The notes under the pieces: model-generated | Told to the model about the DNA's origin: nothing | What the model saw: the letters and a program-made list of their open reading frames with translations, nothing else | Database searches by the model: none | In this document: piece after piece, positions 9,150 to 20,687 of the stretch | Position numbering within the stretch: position 1 is the first letter of the stretch | Layout of the letters: each line of letters begins with the position of its first letter | Made by a program: the position numbers and the translations under genes | DNA from: Symsagittifera roscoffensis | Lineage: Eukaryota; Xenacoelomorpha; Acoela; Convolutidae | Assembly: GCF_963678635.1 (NCBI RefSeq) | Contig: NC_087069.1 | Coordinates: forward strand, 42,152,831-42,183,882 | Reading direction: 5' to 3' | Length of the DNA: 31,052 nucleotides

Positions 9150-10510
9150 ATGTCATTCAAAAATCTAGGAAATAAACAAACAATCGTTTTACCCAATTGT
9201 GAAATAGACAACAAAAAATACGATTTTGTAATCACACCTCATACACAAACAGTTGGATATATTAGAACAAAACGACTAACAATAAAAAGAAAAATAATAA
9301 ACAAACAAAGACAAATCACACGAAAAAGATTTTCAAAAAATAGAAACGCATTTTCAGAATCAGAAGCCAGCAATTTAGATGAACTCTATAAATTAAAAGA
9401 ATCGATTGATAAAAATTGTCCCATTCACGATCAATTATACTTTTCCGACTCAGAAACAACTTCAAATTCATCAAAAAGAGGAAAAAGAAGAATAAAAAAG
9501 CAATATAAACACAAACCAGTACATTGTATAATTGGAATCAACCAATTAGACACATCGATAGTTATATATTAACAGTCATTAAACGAAAAAATGAGCCACA
9601 GCCATACTCAAAGTGATGAAAGTCCAGATGACGAAGAGGTTTACCCCTTCCTCATAGATGCACCCGATAATAGCATGACTTTTGCAAGAATTTACTCCTA
9701 AATTTGTTTGAACCCGGAATCAGCCCATGCAAAGCAGAATTCCCAGATGTAAAAATCAAAAGACAAATTATTGAACATTATCTGAAAGATATATGTAATT
9801 TAACACAACAATATGGAATCTACACCATAGAATTCAGCACACCAAATCCAAATCATCAAAAATATGTAATTCAAACAGACGATCTTGAATTAGAATTTTC
9901 AAAAGTATTCTTAGAATATATTAAAAGCATACAATATCATAATTCACAAAGAGCAAACTCCATATTCACTAACGAAGTTTTTGCAATAATATATACCTAT
10001 ATTTCTATTTTAGAAAAAACTGAATTTCAAAGTATCTCACCAACTGAAACATCCAAACATACAAAAGTACGACAGGAAATCACATTATTTTCAACTTTCC
10101 TACATATAATCAAAGAAAATTTCACTAAAGACGATGTTTCACAACACACAAAACATGACTTACAAAAAATTTTGGCATGGTTTATAATAGATTATTTCAC
10201 ACATAATATAGACTTAATTTCACAAGCAAGAAAAAATTTCAGACCTCAAAATCCAAACGATGATACTGCCATCACAGAACAGTCAGACTACGTTTGGGAC
10301 CCTGAATGGTCTCATCATGCATTTATAAATATCCCACAATCAATCTCAAGTCAAGCAATAAGTACAATATCTTATCAAAGAGACTATGTGAGAGTAGTAC
10401 CACTGACCATTGATGCAACACCATTAAACTACAATACATTTTTACCTGATACGCGAAATAACAGTTTAAATTCGACCGTCATACACAATGAAAACCTTAA
10501 TGAAAACTAG
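9150..10510 (+). pseudogene. ORF1, unknown protein upstream of gag (interrupted)
   Basis: An open frame from ATG 9150 runs 140 codons to a TAA at 9570. It continues in the same frame through an ATG at 9591 to 9701, then with a one-base shift at the T4 run 9680-9683 to a TAG at 10508. The shift fits a lost T. The TAA could be a mutated CAA, or it could separate two genes, since ATG 9591 has a good AAAAAATGA context. The first part is Lys/Arg-rich (basic, perhaps nucleic-acid binding); the second (9704-10510, about 268 residues) is mixed and probably helical. I recognise no domain. The end overlaps the gag start (ATG 10500) by 11 bases, which suggests a distinct gene and not part of Gag. Confidence 0.6.
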
Positions 10511-11884
10511 GAATCTTACGCAACAAGATATCCAAACACCATCACACTTCATAAATGAAGAAATCGTCCAAACAACAACAACTACACAACAAAGTATTTC
10601 ACCGATACGTCCAAATTTAACAACACCAAAAATACAAACACTTCACTGGCACAAGTAACCTTACAATCAACCGTTAAACCTTCGGTTGCTCCAAAATATT
10701 CACATATGGATTATCAAACATAAAGACCTATGACAGTACCGTCAAAAACACGAAGAACGTTCACAAGAAACACTTTTGCAGAACATAATTATAATTACGC
10801 ACATTCGTCAAAAACAAACTATCCCCCACGAAAAACTAATAATAATCATGTATGTTCTCACTATTGGGATAACCCAATGACAACAACCAACTCAGTAAAT
10901 TTTCGAACTAATTCACATCCTCCACAGGATCGTAGTGAAAATTACCCATTCTTTCAACAAAATAAAAATAAAAAGCAAGCACCTCATCATACGGATTACT
11001 TATCATCTGATGATGATTATTTACAACCAGATATTTTTGCACCGTATACCCAAGAATATCGCGGACAAGGAGCGCAAAAACCTTATACATATAATAGAAT
11101 TTTTTCACCAAATCCAACAGATACACGAAATCAACAAAAAATACAAATGCAAAATCCAACTTATACACAATCTTTTCAACCAATTCAACCACAGAACCCA
11201 ATGATTACACACTCGTATCAACCAACTCAAATGCAAAATGAAATACCACTCCCATATTACCTTCAACAACACGAAATAACAAAAAATCAACTTTCAAATT
11301 TTTCACAAATGCCAAATGCTGCAGAATCACTACAAATGACAATGAATCCATACCTTATGGGTGGATCATCAATAACATCAAATAAACCACTAATGGTATT
11401 CACAGGAACAGACCCTGAATATTCTGTAGAAGATTATTTAAATGCAGTAACAGCAAATTTAAATTTAAATATAGGACCTGAACCAATTAATACACCACTA
11501 CATCAAAATTGGATACATCGACGCACAGCGTTGATACAAACAACCTTAGATGGCGCAGCCCAAAAATTGTTTTCAGTATTACCTATAGAAATAAAATCAG
11601 ATTGGAAAAAATTTACACAAGAATTTTCAAAAATGTTTGACTCCGAAAGAAATAAACAACACCAAAGAGTTTTATGTAATGAAATTCGCAGATTACCAAA
11701 TGAAACCATCAAACAATTAGCAGTACGTATCGAAACACTAGTTCGAAAAGCATATTCATTAAATACACATGACTATAAAAACACAAAAATGTCAGAAATT
11801 TTAATGATGACCTTAACACCTCAATTAAGGAAAATAGCAATAAAAAAGAAAGCATCTCATCCTCAATTCGAGAACCCGATTTAG
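10500..11884 (+). pseudogene. gag: gag: N-terminal region and capsid (Retrotrans_gag-like)
   Basis: Begins at ATG 10500 overlapping ORF1. The first 52 codons end at TAA 10656, but a one-base shift at the A5 run 10628-10632 leads into the main frame, which also carries a TAA at 10721 (CAA to TAA would explain it) before ATG 10730. The 384-codon main part has a Gln/Asn/Pro-rich N-terminus, then from about residue 220 a capsid-like helical domain: MVFTGTDPEYSVEDYL, W...R...I, LDGAAQ.LFSVLP, W..F...F...F, followed by LPNETIKQLAVRIETLVRKAY. This matches the Ty3/gypsy gag pattern. It terminates at TAG 11882, 34 bases after the A6G run at 11842-11848, where the frame passes to the zinc-knuckle segment. 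Confidence 0.8.
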
Positions 11885-13773
11885 ATTTTCGAAAACTAGT
11901 AGACAAACTAGAGCAAGCGGAAATCACAATGAAACTTGAAGAAACAGAAAATCTAAAACTACAATATGTTAATCGAATCAAAACAAACACTACACATATC
12001 AATAACATACAGGAATCAGATACAGACCTAGTTGAAAAAATCACTGAAATACTAAATATTTATGAAAAACACCCAAATTTTCAAGGCAAACCATCTTTCA
12101 AAAAATGGTGTCATTATTGCCGACGATACGGACATAGTATTTCTGAATGTAGACAAAAACAACAAGATAACCAGAACAAACCTGAAAAGTATAAAGAACT
12201 AAATAAATCATTCTATCAATATATGAATAAAGATCAAAATCTACCAAACAAAAATGTATACAGCAACAACAGTTCAGGAAAACCAATTCCGAACAATACT
12301 AATTACACAAGGAATCAATCACCATATAATTCAAGTTATAGAGGAAGATCACCAGAACAAAGAAATACACAGAATTCTTCACAAAATCATTATAATCGAC
12401 CAAATAGTCGAAATAACTATTCAAGATCAAATTCAAATGCAACACAATTTGTTTTTAGATCCAATTCACAATCAAACCCAAGAAATAAACACTATTCCAA
12501 TAATCAATCACGAAATTCATCATATAACAGAAATACAAACTATTCAAACAATCGAAATCAGAATTACTCGAACAATCGATCAAGAAATAATTCATATAAC
12601 AGATCAAACTATCACAGATCAAATAATAATTATCAAAACAGATCATGGAATAATTCACAAAATCGAAATTCAAGTTATAATAATCGATATAGAAATTATT
12701 CTCAATCACCACATAGAAATAATAGTCATTATAATAATTCTAAACATTGCTATAGAAGTAATACACCCAAACATCAAAGACATATTAATCAAGTACAATC
12801 AAACGAAGAAACAACATCAGACCCCCCAGGTATTGATGACACAGAAAATAACGAACTACAACTAAATCAAATAAACTGTGGATCATCAGACACAGAAAGT
12901 GATACAGAAAACACTATCTCCATAAATATGATAGCAGTTAAAAACGACTACGAACCTATTATATATGAACAACCTTTTACATCACATATATATGAAAATC
13001 AATTGGAACTTCTTCACAATTATTATATTGAACCCATCAATACTACACAAACGGCACAAGAAGTAAACAAAATCAACACCGTAAATAAACCCAATGAAAA
13101 TGACAAAACAAAATGCTTAAATACAAATCATATTTACCAAAATGTACAAAAAGAACAACCCAAAGAAAAAATTTGGACAATACCATTTCTTTTAGAAAGT
13201 CCAAGAAACAAAGAATTTCAACCACCAGATCTTGAAATTGATTTTTTAATTGATTTAGGAGCAGAATCAAACATAATTAACATTCCCACATGGAATGAAA
13301 TCAAAACATTACACCCAAAATTAACGCCTCTTGCAACCTCTAGTAAACTAACAACAGCACAAGGATCAACATTAGTAAATTACGGAAAAGTTGAATTGTT
13401 CCTTCTCCCCACAAGAACAATGGAGCAAAATAAAATTCTAAACAAGCCATTTAAACAAATATTTCATATCACAGATATTAAACACAATATCATTGGCATA
13501 CCATTTATATCGAAATATATACCAACAATCAACATCTTGAATAGTAAAATACTAATCAAAGATAAGTATACAAAAACAAAAAATACAGCTCTAACATTTT
13601 TTCAAAGATTAAATAAACAACCACCATTCTTTTCAAAATTTTATCCAATTTATAACCAACAACGGAAACACCTGAAACCACTATCAGGAAATATATATAA
13701 ATTTTCAATAAAACAAGTTCACCAATATAATAAAAAACAAAATAAACAACAACTCTTTATGTCAGACTTTTAA
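11849..13773 (+). pseudogene. gag-pol: zinc knuckle, Asn-rich linker and protease with altered active site
   Basis: This frame follows the capsid in the -1 register. The end of the capsid is helical, then a CCHC zinc knuckle (C-x2-C-x4-H-x4-C) lies at 12109-12150, the nucleic-acid-binding nucleocapsid motif. About 200 residues of Asn/Ser/Arg/Tyr-rich low complexity follow (about 12240-12780), then an acidic stretch. A retropepsin-like domain starts near 13230: LIDLGAESNII at 13246-13278 and the second conserved strand NIIGIPFISKY near 13490. The catalytic triplet should be DTG or DSG; here it is D-L-G (13252-13260), one base change from DSG. It ends in a TAA at 13771, exactly at the edge of a deletion. 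Confidence 0.85.
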
Positions 13774-14259
13774 TTCAAACCTATCCAAAAAGCAGATATG
13801 AATAGTGCATACAATCAAATGCCACTAGATGAACAATCACGACGTTTAACACAATTTGTTATTGGAAATCAACAAGATGAATTCAACCGCCTATTCTATG
13901 GAATATCCATAGGGCCAGCAGCTTTTTCAGCTTTTATGAGCAAAATTTTTAAACCACTAATACTTAAGAAAAACGCAATCACCTATTTAGACGATGTTTT
14001 TATGCAATCACAGACAAAAGAAGAAATGTTTACAGTTTTAGAACACTACCATAAAATACTTCAGAACGAAAATCTGAAGGCCGCCCCCGATAAATCACAC
14101 TTCTTTTTAACACGAGTTAAATTTTTAGGACATAATATAGAAAGAAAGACAATCACTCCAGTAAAATCACGCATTGATGCTATTCAAAAACTTCAACCAC
14201 CAACAAACAAAAAGAAAATCCAAGAATTCCTTGGAATGTTAAATTTCTTAAGCAAATAA
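13774..14259 (+). pseudogene. pol: Reverse transcriptase, palm/thumb only (fingers deleted)
   Basis: In the same frame as the protease segment, after TAA 13771. It starts at motif A (KADMNSAYNQMPLD, catalytic Asp at 13795), then LTQFVIGNQ, FNRLFYGISIGPAAF, the catalytic box YLDD at 13984-13995, and VKFLGHNIE leading to the thumb and the FLGMLNFLS connection. A normal Ty3/gypsy RT has well over 100 residues of fingers before motif A. Here only about 70 unrelated codons separate the protease strand from motif A, so the fingers segment is missing. A second in-frame TAA at 14257 falls in a K-(stop)-V context, probably a former Tyr codon. Confidence 0.9.
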
Positions 14260-15447
14260 GTTTATAAAATGCAATTATATTTAAGACCATTCTATAATAT
14301 CCTCAGACAACAAAATAATTTTGAATGGAATACTGAACATCAAACACGATTTGAAGAAATTAAAAAACTTCTAACTGAACAAATTTCAAATAAAATTCCA
14401 GATCCAAATCAACCATTCTATGCAATGTGCGATGCTTCAAGTTTTGGCATCGGCGCAGCATTATTACAATCACACAATGGTACAAATAAAATGAACCCTA
14501 TATCAGCAAATTCTCGATTATTCACTCAAGCAGAGCTACGACTCTCAACTTTAATGAGAGAATGTACAGCTATAATTTATACACTTACAGAATATGAATT
14601 TCTTATACTTGGATCAAAACCTCCAACAGTTCTATTCACAGATCATAAACCAATCATTTTTCTCTTTACACAGAAGTCAAATCCAAATCACCGAGTTTAT
14701 AGATTTCAATTAATTCTAATGAAATTTCCAAATTTACATATAGTCTGGACAGCAGGAAAGAATCTTGCATTACCAGATACATTAAGTCGAAATACACCAC
14801 CTGAATTACTTACACGAAAAACTACAGTTGAAATACCCAAAAACATAAAATTTTACTTAGCAGAAAACGAAACATCATCTCGACTAGAATGCAAATATGC
14901 AGTAAAAACTGACATTGAACAATCACAGATAAATAACCTACAACACTTCCCACTTTACTTAGATTGCCAAGATAACCACTACGAAGTTGATCTACTTGGA
15001 ACATCAACTTTCAAACCAATTCCATACTCACAATGGATAAAAAATAACACCCAACAAAAACGAGTAAAACAACACTCGCATAAAAAAGACCTTTTTCCGT
15101 TAATTGAAAAAGAAAATTTAACTGATAAAATAAATTTGTCAGGCCCACAAACCAATGATTCAAAATACACGATAAATCAAGTTTTTGACCTCCATGACCC
15201 ACTTGACACAATTCCTTTATCTAATTTAGAAATTGAAAACGTTTTTCTCCCCCCAACAGATAAAATTACAATTAATACCTTGAAACAATATCAAAATCTT
15301 GACCCAGTAATTAGACAACTAAAATCATGGCACAAATACAAAACTAAGCCCGTAAAGGCAGATACCACAATTTTAGGGAAAAAACACTCCTCCGATATTT
15401 TCGAAAATTTAATAATACAACAATTAATGAAAACACAGACCTTCTAG
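14260..15447 (+). pseudogene. pol: RNase H domain and connection to integrase
   Basis: Continues in frame after TAA 14257. It opens with the tether (FYNILRQQNNFEW, FEEIKKLL) and then shows a Ty3/gypsy RNase H: CDASSFGIGAALLQ (first Asp), ELRLSTLMRECTAI (Glu), FTDHKPI (second Asp) and LPDTLSR (last Asp), all acidic residues present. This domain degrades the RNA strand of the replication hybrid. About 200 residues of linker follow. The frame is lost near 15379-15384, an A6 run, where the -1 register becomes the integrase frame; this copy then reaches TAG 15445. Confidence 0.9.
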
Positions 15448-17015
15448 AATATCAATTAAATGATACTACAGTTCCCTGTCTCCCTTTAAGTATGAATCTA
15501 ATAGCTTTTGACATTTCACATACACAAAACATTAAAGGACACTCTGGATCAGATAAAACATATTCAAATTTTACACAAAACGTTTATTTCCCAAATGCAC
15601 CAACTTGGATAAAAGTACTATGCAATGATTGTATAGTATGTCAGCTAAATAAACCTTATCCAAATCAAAAACAAATAGCACAAAAACAAGATTTTAAAGG
15701 ACAAAGTTTGTATTTTAACCACCGTATCTCATTCGATACAAAAGGACCAATTTCACCATCATCTGAAGGAAACTCCTACATTATGGTAATTGTTGACGCA
15801 TTTACACATTACGTAGCACTTAACCCAGTACCACATTGTAACGCTTATTACGCTTACACAACACTTTATGAACACTGGATAGCCAAGTTCGGATTACTCG
15901 AAATTTTAGTTACAGACAACGGTACAGAATTCATAAATAATGAAATCATCACACTATGTCATTTATATAATATTAAGCACAAACCGCGTACATCTCATGC
16001 ACCTTGGACAAATGGTTTAGTCGAAGGTATGAACCGTTCACTACAAGAATATCTTAGATGTATCATAAATGGAAATGATACAAGATACACCGAATGGTCA
16101 GCAGATGTAAAATTATTTCCCTTAGCATATAATTCACAAATTACGACAACTCTAGGAATGTCACCATACGAAATGGTTTTTAATCAAAAGCCACGTAAAC
16201 CAATTATGTTTACAGCAAACTCTCATAAAAATGCACAAGGTTATTGTCAACCGAATAAAGACTCAATTTGTTATAACCTACCTTTACACACACATGATGA
16301 AGATCGTTTTCATCACCCACAAATCCTTAAATTAGCCTCCGGTACACACACCGAATGGATTTTAAATAGAGATAAAAAACACAATGAAATTTACCAAAAA
16401 GTAACAAAAAAATTGTTACAAAGGCAAAACATTAACAAACAAATAAATTCACGCTTTACACCAGCTTCCGATTTAAAAATTGGAACATTTGTCTTAATAC
16501 CTAATTTTAATACTCAAAAAGGAATTTCTAAAAAATTACAACCCCTTCGTAAAGGACCATACCAAATAATCGCCAAACCCACTGACGTAACATATAAAAT
16601 CACCGATTCAGACCAAAAAGAAATTGTTCAACATCGAAACAATCTATTACCTTATTACCCAAAAGAATACGCACTACGTGAACTAACTCAATTAAATTCT
16701 TTCACAGGTTTAAAAGTTATTCAAAATCACCCACATACGGAAAATGAACTAAAACAACAAAATGACACTCACCTCGAAAAACAAAATAAAAAATCAACTA
16801 CAACCAAAAACAATACAAAAAAGCTAGATCAAAATGCATCTCAAAAAGAAAGAAAAAATAGAAGAATGACAGAAAAAACTATACCCCAAGAACAAGTCGA
16901 GAAATCAGAACATAGAGAGTCATCATGACTTAGAAATCAACCACGCAAAAACTACAAAACATTCATTCCACAATCTAAAATATTGAAGAAAGTTGAATTT
17001 CAAAATCAGCTTTAA
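15385..17015 (+). pseudogene. pol: Integrase with GPY/F module
   Basis: The frame is open from the A6 run and has an internal ATG at 15492. Counting from that ATG: a zinc-binding H17...C47-x2-C50 with an upstream His at 10, and the catalytic triad D82 (FDTKG), D142 (VTDNG) and E178 (NGLVEGM) with exactly 35 residues between the last two (D,D35E). NSQITTTLGMSPYEMVF and the C-terminal KIGTFVLIPN...LRKGPYQII are the GPY/F module typical of Ty3/gypsy. A Lys/Gln-rich tail follows; no chromodomain is seen. A TGA at 16926 (CGA to TGA would explain it) is followed in frame by 28 more basic codons to TAA 17013, the likely original end. Confidence 0.92.
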
Positions 17016-17826
17016 TTTTAAAATTAATAATCTTTGCACCTCTGAAACATTTTAAACTTTCATTTTTCAAAATAACATGCTGACAAACACGCAGCGATTC
17101 TAGTTCAAAACTAGCCAATAGGATTCATTCAATCCGTCACCTTCTATACTTCTAACACAAACCAATTAGACGAAAGATATTAAACTCCAGGCATATCTAT
17201 AACTATAACTTTACAACCTCCAGGTCAAAAATAAGCAAACCACTCAAACTTGACAACTAAAATAAATACCACCATAATATCATAACCCTCCCTTATCTAA
17301 TAACGCAAAGATCAACAACTCAGACCTCAAAAACCCCCCAAACAAAAATGTTAAATTAGCCTAAAGTAAAAGAACGACCATATTAAATTAGCCTAAAGTA
17401 CAAAAATCTCAAAAATACCCCAGATAAACTGACAAATAAAAATAAAGTAAAAGAAGACCTCCCGAACACCATAAAGTTCGCCCCCAACAATTTTTCACAA
17501 AACTCAACCCACTTGTCAAAAAACCAATAAATAATTCGACCACACTTGAAAATTGCCCCAAACAACAAAAAATATTCGATCAAGAAGCCATTTCTTAATT
17601 GCTCTTCTCTCGATCAGTCAACATAATTTTCAACATTTTCATAAACTTTTTAACAATATTTAAACTTTTATTCATATTTCTTTTTGATACCTTTGAAGCT
17701 TTTGTAATAATCTTAATCATTTTTTGCAATATTTTTTAAATTTTTTATTCCATATTTGAACTATATCTCCAACTTTCACAAGCCATTGACCATATTCACA
17801 GGTACGAAAACCCAAAATTTATATAA
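17016..17826 (+). other. Non-coding spacer between pol and env region
   Basis: AT-rich with no supported ORF. It contains an 18-bp direct repeat (TTAAATTAGCCTAAAGTA) at 17351-17368 and 17383-17400. From about 17600 it becomes T-rich and ends in a splice-acceptor-like sequence. Confidence 0.7.
17790..17801 (+). promoter_or_regulatory. Candidate splice acceptor for env mRNA
   Basis: A T-rich stretch leads to CCATATTCACAG, with AG at 17800-17801 and the next ATG only 25 bases on (17827). This is where an env-carrying retroelement would place its subgenomic acceptor. It is inferred from sequence alone. Confidence 0.45.
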
Positions 17827-18015
17827 ATGATACGAACCATTTTTAGTAGAACAGATATTTTTTTACTATTTGTAATTTTTATAACATTTTTATCATCCCT
17901 CATATTGACAATATGCAAATGTATAAAGAAGGCAGTCATAACATTCATCTTAGCAACAATCCTTTTAATTCTTTTTCTAGAAGAATACTACAATAATCAT
18001 AAATTTTTTCACTAA
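17827..18015 (+). CDS. Small protein with two membrane segments at start of env region
   Basis: 62 codons from an ATG 25 bases after a likely splice acceptor. Two strongly hydrophobic segments (about residues 12-30, IFLLFVIFITF..., and 37-50, VITFILATILLILF) flank a short Cys/Lys-rich turn (CKCIKK), as in a hairpin membrane protein. It could be a stand-alone protein or the N-terminus of the env polyprotein. Two one-base losses at T6 (18004-18009) and A6 (18029-18034) would join it to the next open frame. Confidence 0.5.
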   Translation: MIRTIFSRTDIFLLFVIFITFLSSLILTICKCIKKAVITFILATILLILFLEEYYNNHKFFH

Positions 18016-18025
18016 GAAGAAATAA

Positions 18026-18610
18026 ACTAAAAAACCCTCAAAAATTGCTAACCAACAATCACACAGTCAGTCTTCACCGACAACATCCCAAGAAAACCCG
18101 ACACCACCTACAACTACCCAAAACCCCCAAACATCTACACGAATTTCTTTCCAAGATAACCCATATACTTTCGAAGAACGACACGCTCGCTTATCTGAAC
18201 CACTAGAACCAGTTCAGCGACAGGCACCTCTAAGTGAACCAACATATAACTTGTACCCAACACTACCACAGGAACTAAGTAGAATACGAAATATTAGTCA
18301 AAACCAAAATACAGTTGAAATAAATAGACAAATTATACATCCACGACGAAATAGAAATTTTCAAACCCCCCGAGTTCATTTTGATATACCCCAATCCCCA
18401 TCACCAAGTACTCCGGAAAACCCAATTAGCATATTACCGGAAACCCCTACACTTCTTTCACAACGTAGCACCTCAAGTCTACCCTCAGATTACTTAGGTT
18501 CACACCAACATCTGAAAAAATACGTGAAAATCCCTTTAACCCCCCAAACCAAACATCACGACTACCATATTGGACAACACAATCATTCACACAAGGTGAA
18601 CCAAATTTAA
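18026..18610 (+). pseudogene. Env region: Pro/Ser/Gln-rich N-terminal part
   Basis: Open after TAA 18023 for 195 codons, with no ATG. The composition is Ser/Thr/Pro/Gln-rich, of low hydrophobicity, and contains Arg-rich patches. No domain is recognised. The last codons after the C6 run at 18540 are probably out of register; the adjacent frame takes over with Trp- and Pro-containing sequence. Confidence 0.5.
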
Positions 18611-19119
18611 TAAATGATCCAATAGATATTTCTACAGATACAACAACATCATCATCACTACCAGAAACATTATCACTACCATCAACACCATCAATAAGCC
18701 AGATTTCACCGACGCCTTTTCCTTTAAATTTCCCAAATAACCTCGACGCTAGATATCGAGAACAATCATCAACAAATATCCCTTTAAGATTAGACTGGAA
18801 TGCATTCACAGCACCCCCACCATTATTTGGACAATACCCAGAAAGTAACCGACTCCACAACTGGGCACTTAATAGATTACAATATAGACAAGATATCCAC
18901 GAAGACATTCGTGACCATAACATCCAAATACTCCAACAAAATAGTCTACAATTAAAATTTGAAATCACGGTTAAACTAAACAACATTGCTCAACATCCTT
19001 ACCCATTAAACCCACCAAATATAACAGCTCAATCGCTACCACCACCATTTATAACAACTGAAGTAAAATATAAATACGACAGATATACCAAAAAGACAAT
19101 TGGCTACATAACATTTTAA
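18546..19119 (+). pseudogene. Env region: continuation, Pro/Thr-rich to soluble domain
   Basis: About 190 open codons without a start, taking over after the C6 run at 18540-18545. It opens Ser/Thr/Pro-rich, then from about 18770 becomes a more ordinary protein sequence (IPLRLDWNAF, LHNWALNRLQYRQDIHEDI, LKFEITVKLNN). It stops at TAA 19117, but at the A5 run 19090-19094 the -1 register leads directly into the signal-like segment of the next part. No family is recognised. Confidence 0.5.
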
Positions 19120-20156
19120 AGATATTGATTTTTCTCCAACTCTTTTTTCTAATAATCTCCGATCAGAACATAAATCCTTCTCCCCGCACAGGACCCCAAG
19201 ACTTATTAGTAACACATTACGATTGTGAAGAAAATGAACAAAAAACACTACTTAAATATGCAATAAATCAAGTATCACAATGCGAAACAGAACCACAAGC
19301 TATAGAAACTACAAATGTAATAGCGACACTCTATTCAAAAGCCCGAGCAACAACAATTATAGGATATAAATTTACAGCAACATTTTCCGAAAAGAAAGTA
19401 CATTGTTCACAAGTCTCAAACGGAAATAAAAACCGACTTGACCACGAATCATTCTACCAAAGTAATATAGAACGACTTTTGCATCTAAATCCCGATGATT
19501 GTAAAAACGAGCTACTCAGACTAAATATCACAAGAAATAAAAACACCGACAGAAAATTAGTATATTTTCAAGTCTTTGCCGATTCTGTACATCAAGCAGA
19601 ACTTGAAAGATATCAAGGACATATAAAACTAGATGAAAAATACCCATACAACGGCGCACACGGAAGATTAACTTATGACATACACGATAAGCACTGGATA
19701 CCACACATTGGTATAGATAATCCATCAAACTGCAAAGCAGACACAAAAAATAGAGGATATCAAGAAATAATGTTTTGCGATTGGAAAATACAACTCGAAA
19801 AAATACAACTCACACGAGATTTATCTGACAACACAATGATCTATCAAGGAATTAGACTACCTTGTAAAAACGATCAAGGTTATTTTGACCCTACAACACG
19901 AGCACAAGCAACAATTGTTTGGTTTCCCGAAGATACATGTACAACATTTCAAGTACACGCTCGAATGATAAAATTTCACGAAAAATATTTTATACAATCA
20001 ATTCCATATGAACAAGTAAATCCATCACAAAAACAAAGTACTGATTTTCGAAACACCCATAATGTAGAAAATAAATTGACACGTTTTCAAATATATCCAG
20101 GAACAGAACTCGCATGCAAATACAGAAATCCACTTCACAAAACACAATATTCCTAA
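19077..20156 (+). pseudogene. env: Env-like glycoprotein ectodomain, first half
   Basis: The frame is open from 19077, with no ATG. A hydrophobic segment (ILKILIFLQLFFLIIS) acts as a signal or anchor, followed by a polar ectodomain with about ten Cys. The spacing YDC...VSQC...VHC, and later C...MFCDW, RLPC and FPEDTC, recalls the Cys-framed ectodomain of the glycoproteins that some arthropod and nematode BEL/Pao and gypsy elements share with chuviruses (Jingchuvirales). A potential N-glycosylation site (NIT) lies near 19526. The similarity is judged by eye and the family assignment is tentative. It ends at an in-frame TAA (20154), beyond which the same frame continues. Confidence 0.5.
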
Positions 20157-20687
20157 ATATTAGTTGAATACGAAAAAGGTTTCGACATGACCACTGGAAA
20201 AATAAAAATTGACCCTTATGCCACAGGTCGCCCTCTAAACGAAGGAACATCATATATACCAGTTAATTTTCAAAAAAGTAATGGTCAACCTGGTGGACAT
20301 CTAAAGCCACATGACACAAGAAGCACACGTTTACAAGAACTATCACTAATGAATAATTCTTATTTTGGTAATATCCACTATGATATTCACTTAGATATGA
20401 AATTAGACTACAAAATTAGTCGAATTTTTCAGGAAATGTCACTCTCTGAGTTTGAAACACTTCACCAACTATGCGAATTAGAACGGACACAAATCCTACA
20501 ATCACTTGCACTAGCAGTATTAAAAATACCCTACGCAGGATATTTACTATCACGAAATAGATCAAATTTTTTAGACTACGAAGGAAACATTTTATGGTTT
20601 TATACTTGTACCAAAAAAGTATCACCACTATATGTTTTTGAAGATAAAAGATGCTATAAAAGAATCCCTATCTTTTATAAAAAATAA
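20157..20687 (+). pseudogene. env: Env-like glycoprotein, middle part
   Basis: In frame with the preceding part after TAA 20154, with an ATG at 20187. It holds a Gly-rich loop (SNGQPGGHL), a helical stretch (LSEFETLHQLCELERTQIL), then LKIPYAGYLL and FYTCTKKVSPLYVF, a pattern of paired Cys typical of viral ectodomains. It stops at TAA 20685 just after the A6 run 20679-20684, where the -1 register leads into the next part. Confidence 0.5.

Noticed and set aside
12254-12865. 203-codon Ile-rich open frame overlapping the zinc-knuckle segment
   Set aside because: It is a shadow of the Asn/Ser-rich linker in another register; the zinc knuckle and protease are in the real frame.
15379-15385. AAAAAAC as a programmed frameshift site before integrase
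   Set aside because: The heptamer is not in the X XXY YYZ register of the upstream frame, so a missing base explains the break better.
18447-18986. 179-codon open frame on the - strand within the env region
   Set aside because: It lies opposite Ser/Thr/Pro-rich codons of the + strand frame, which rarely give stops in reverse; it has no motif of its own.
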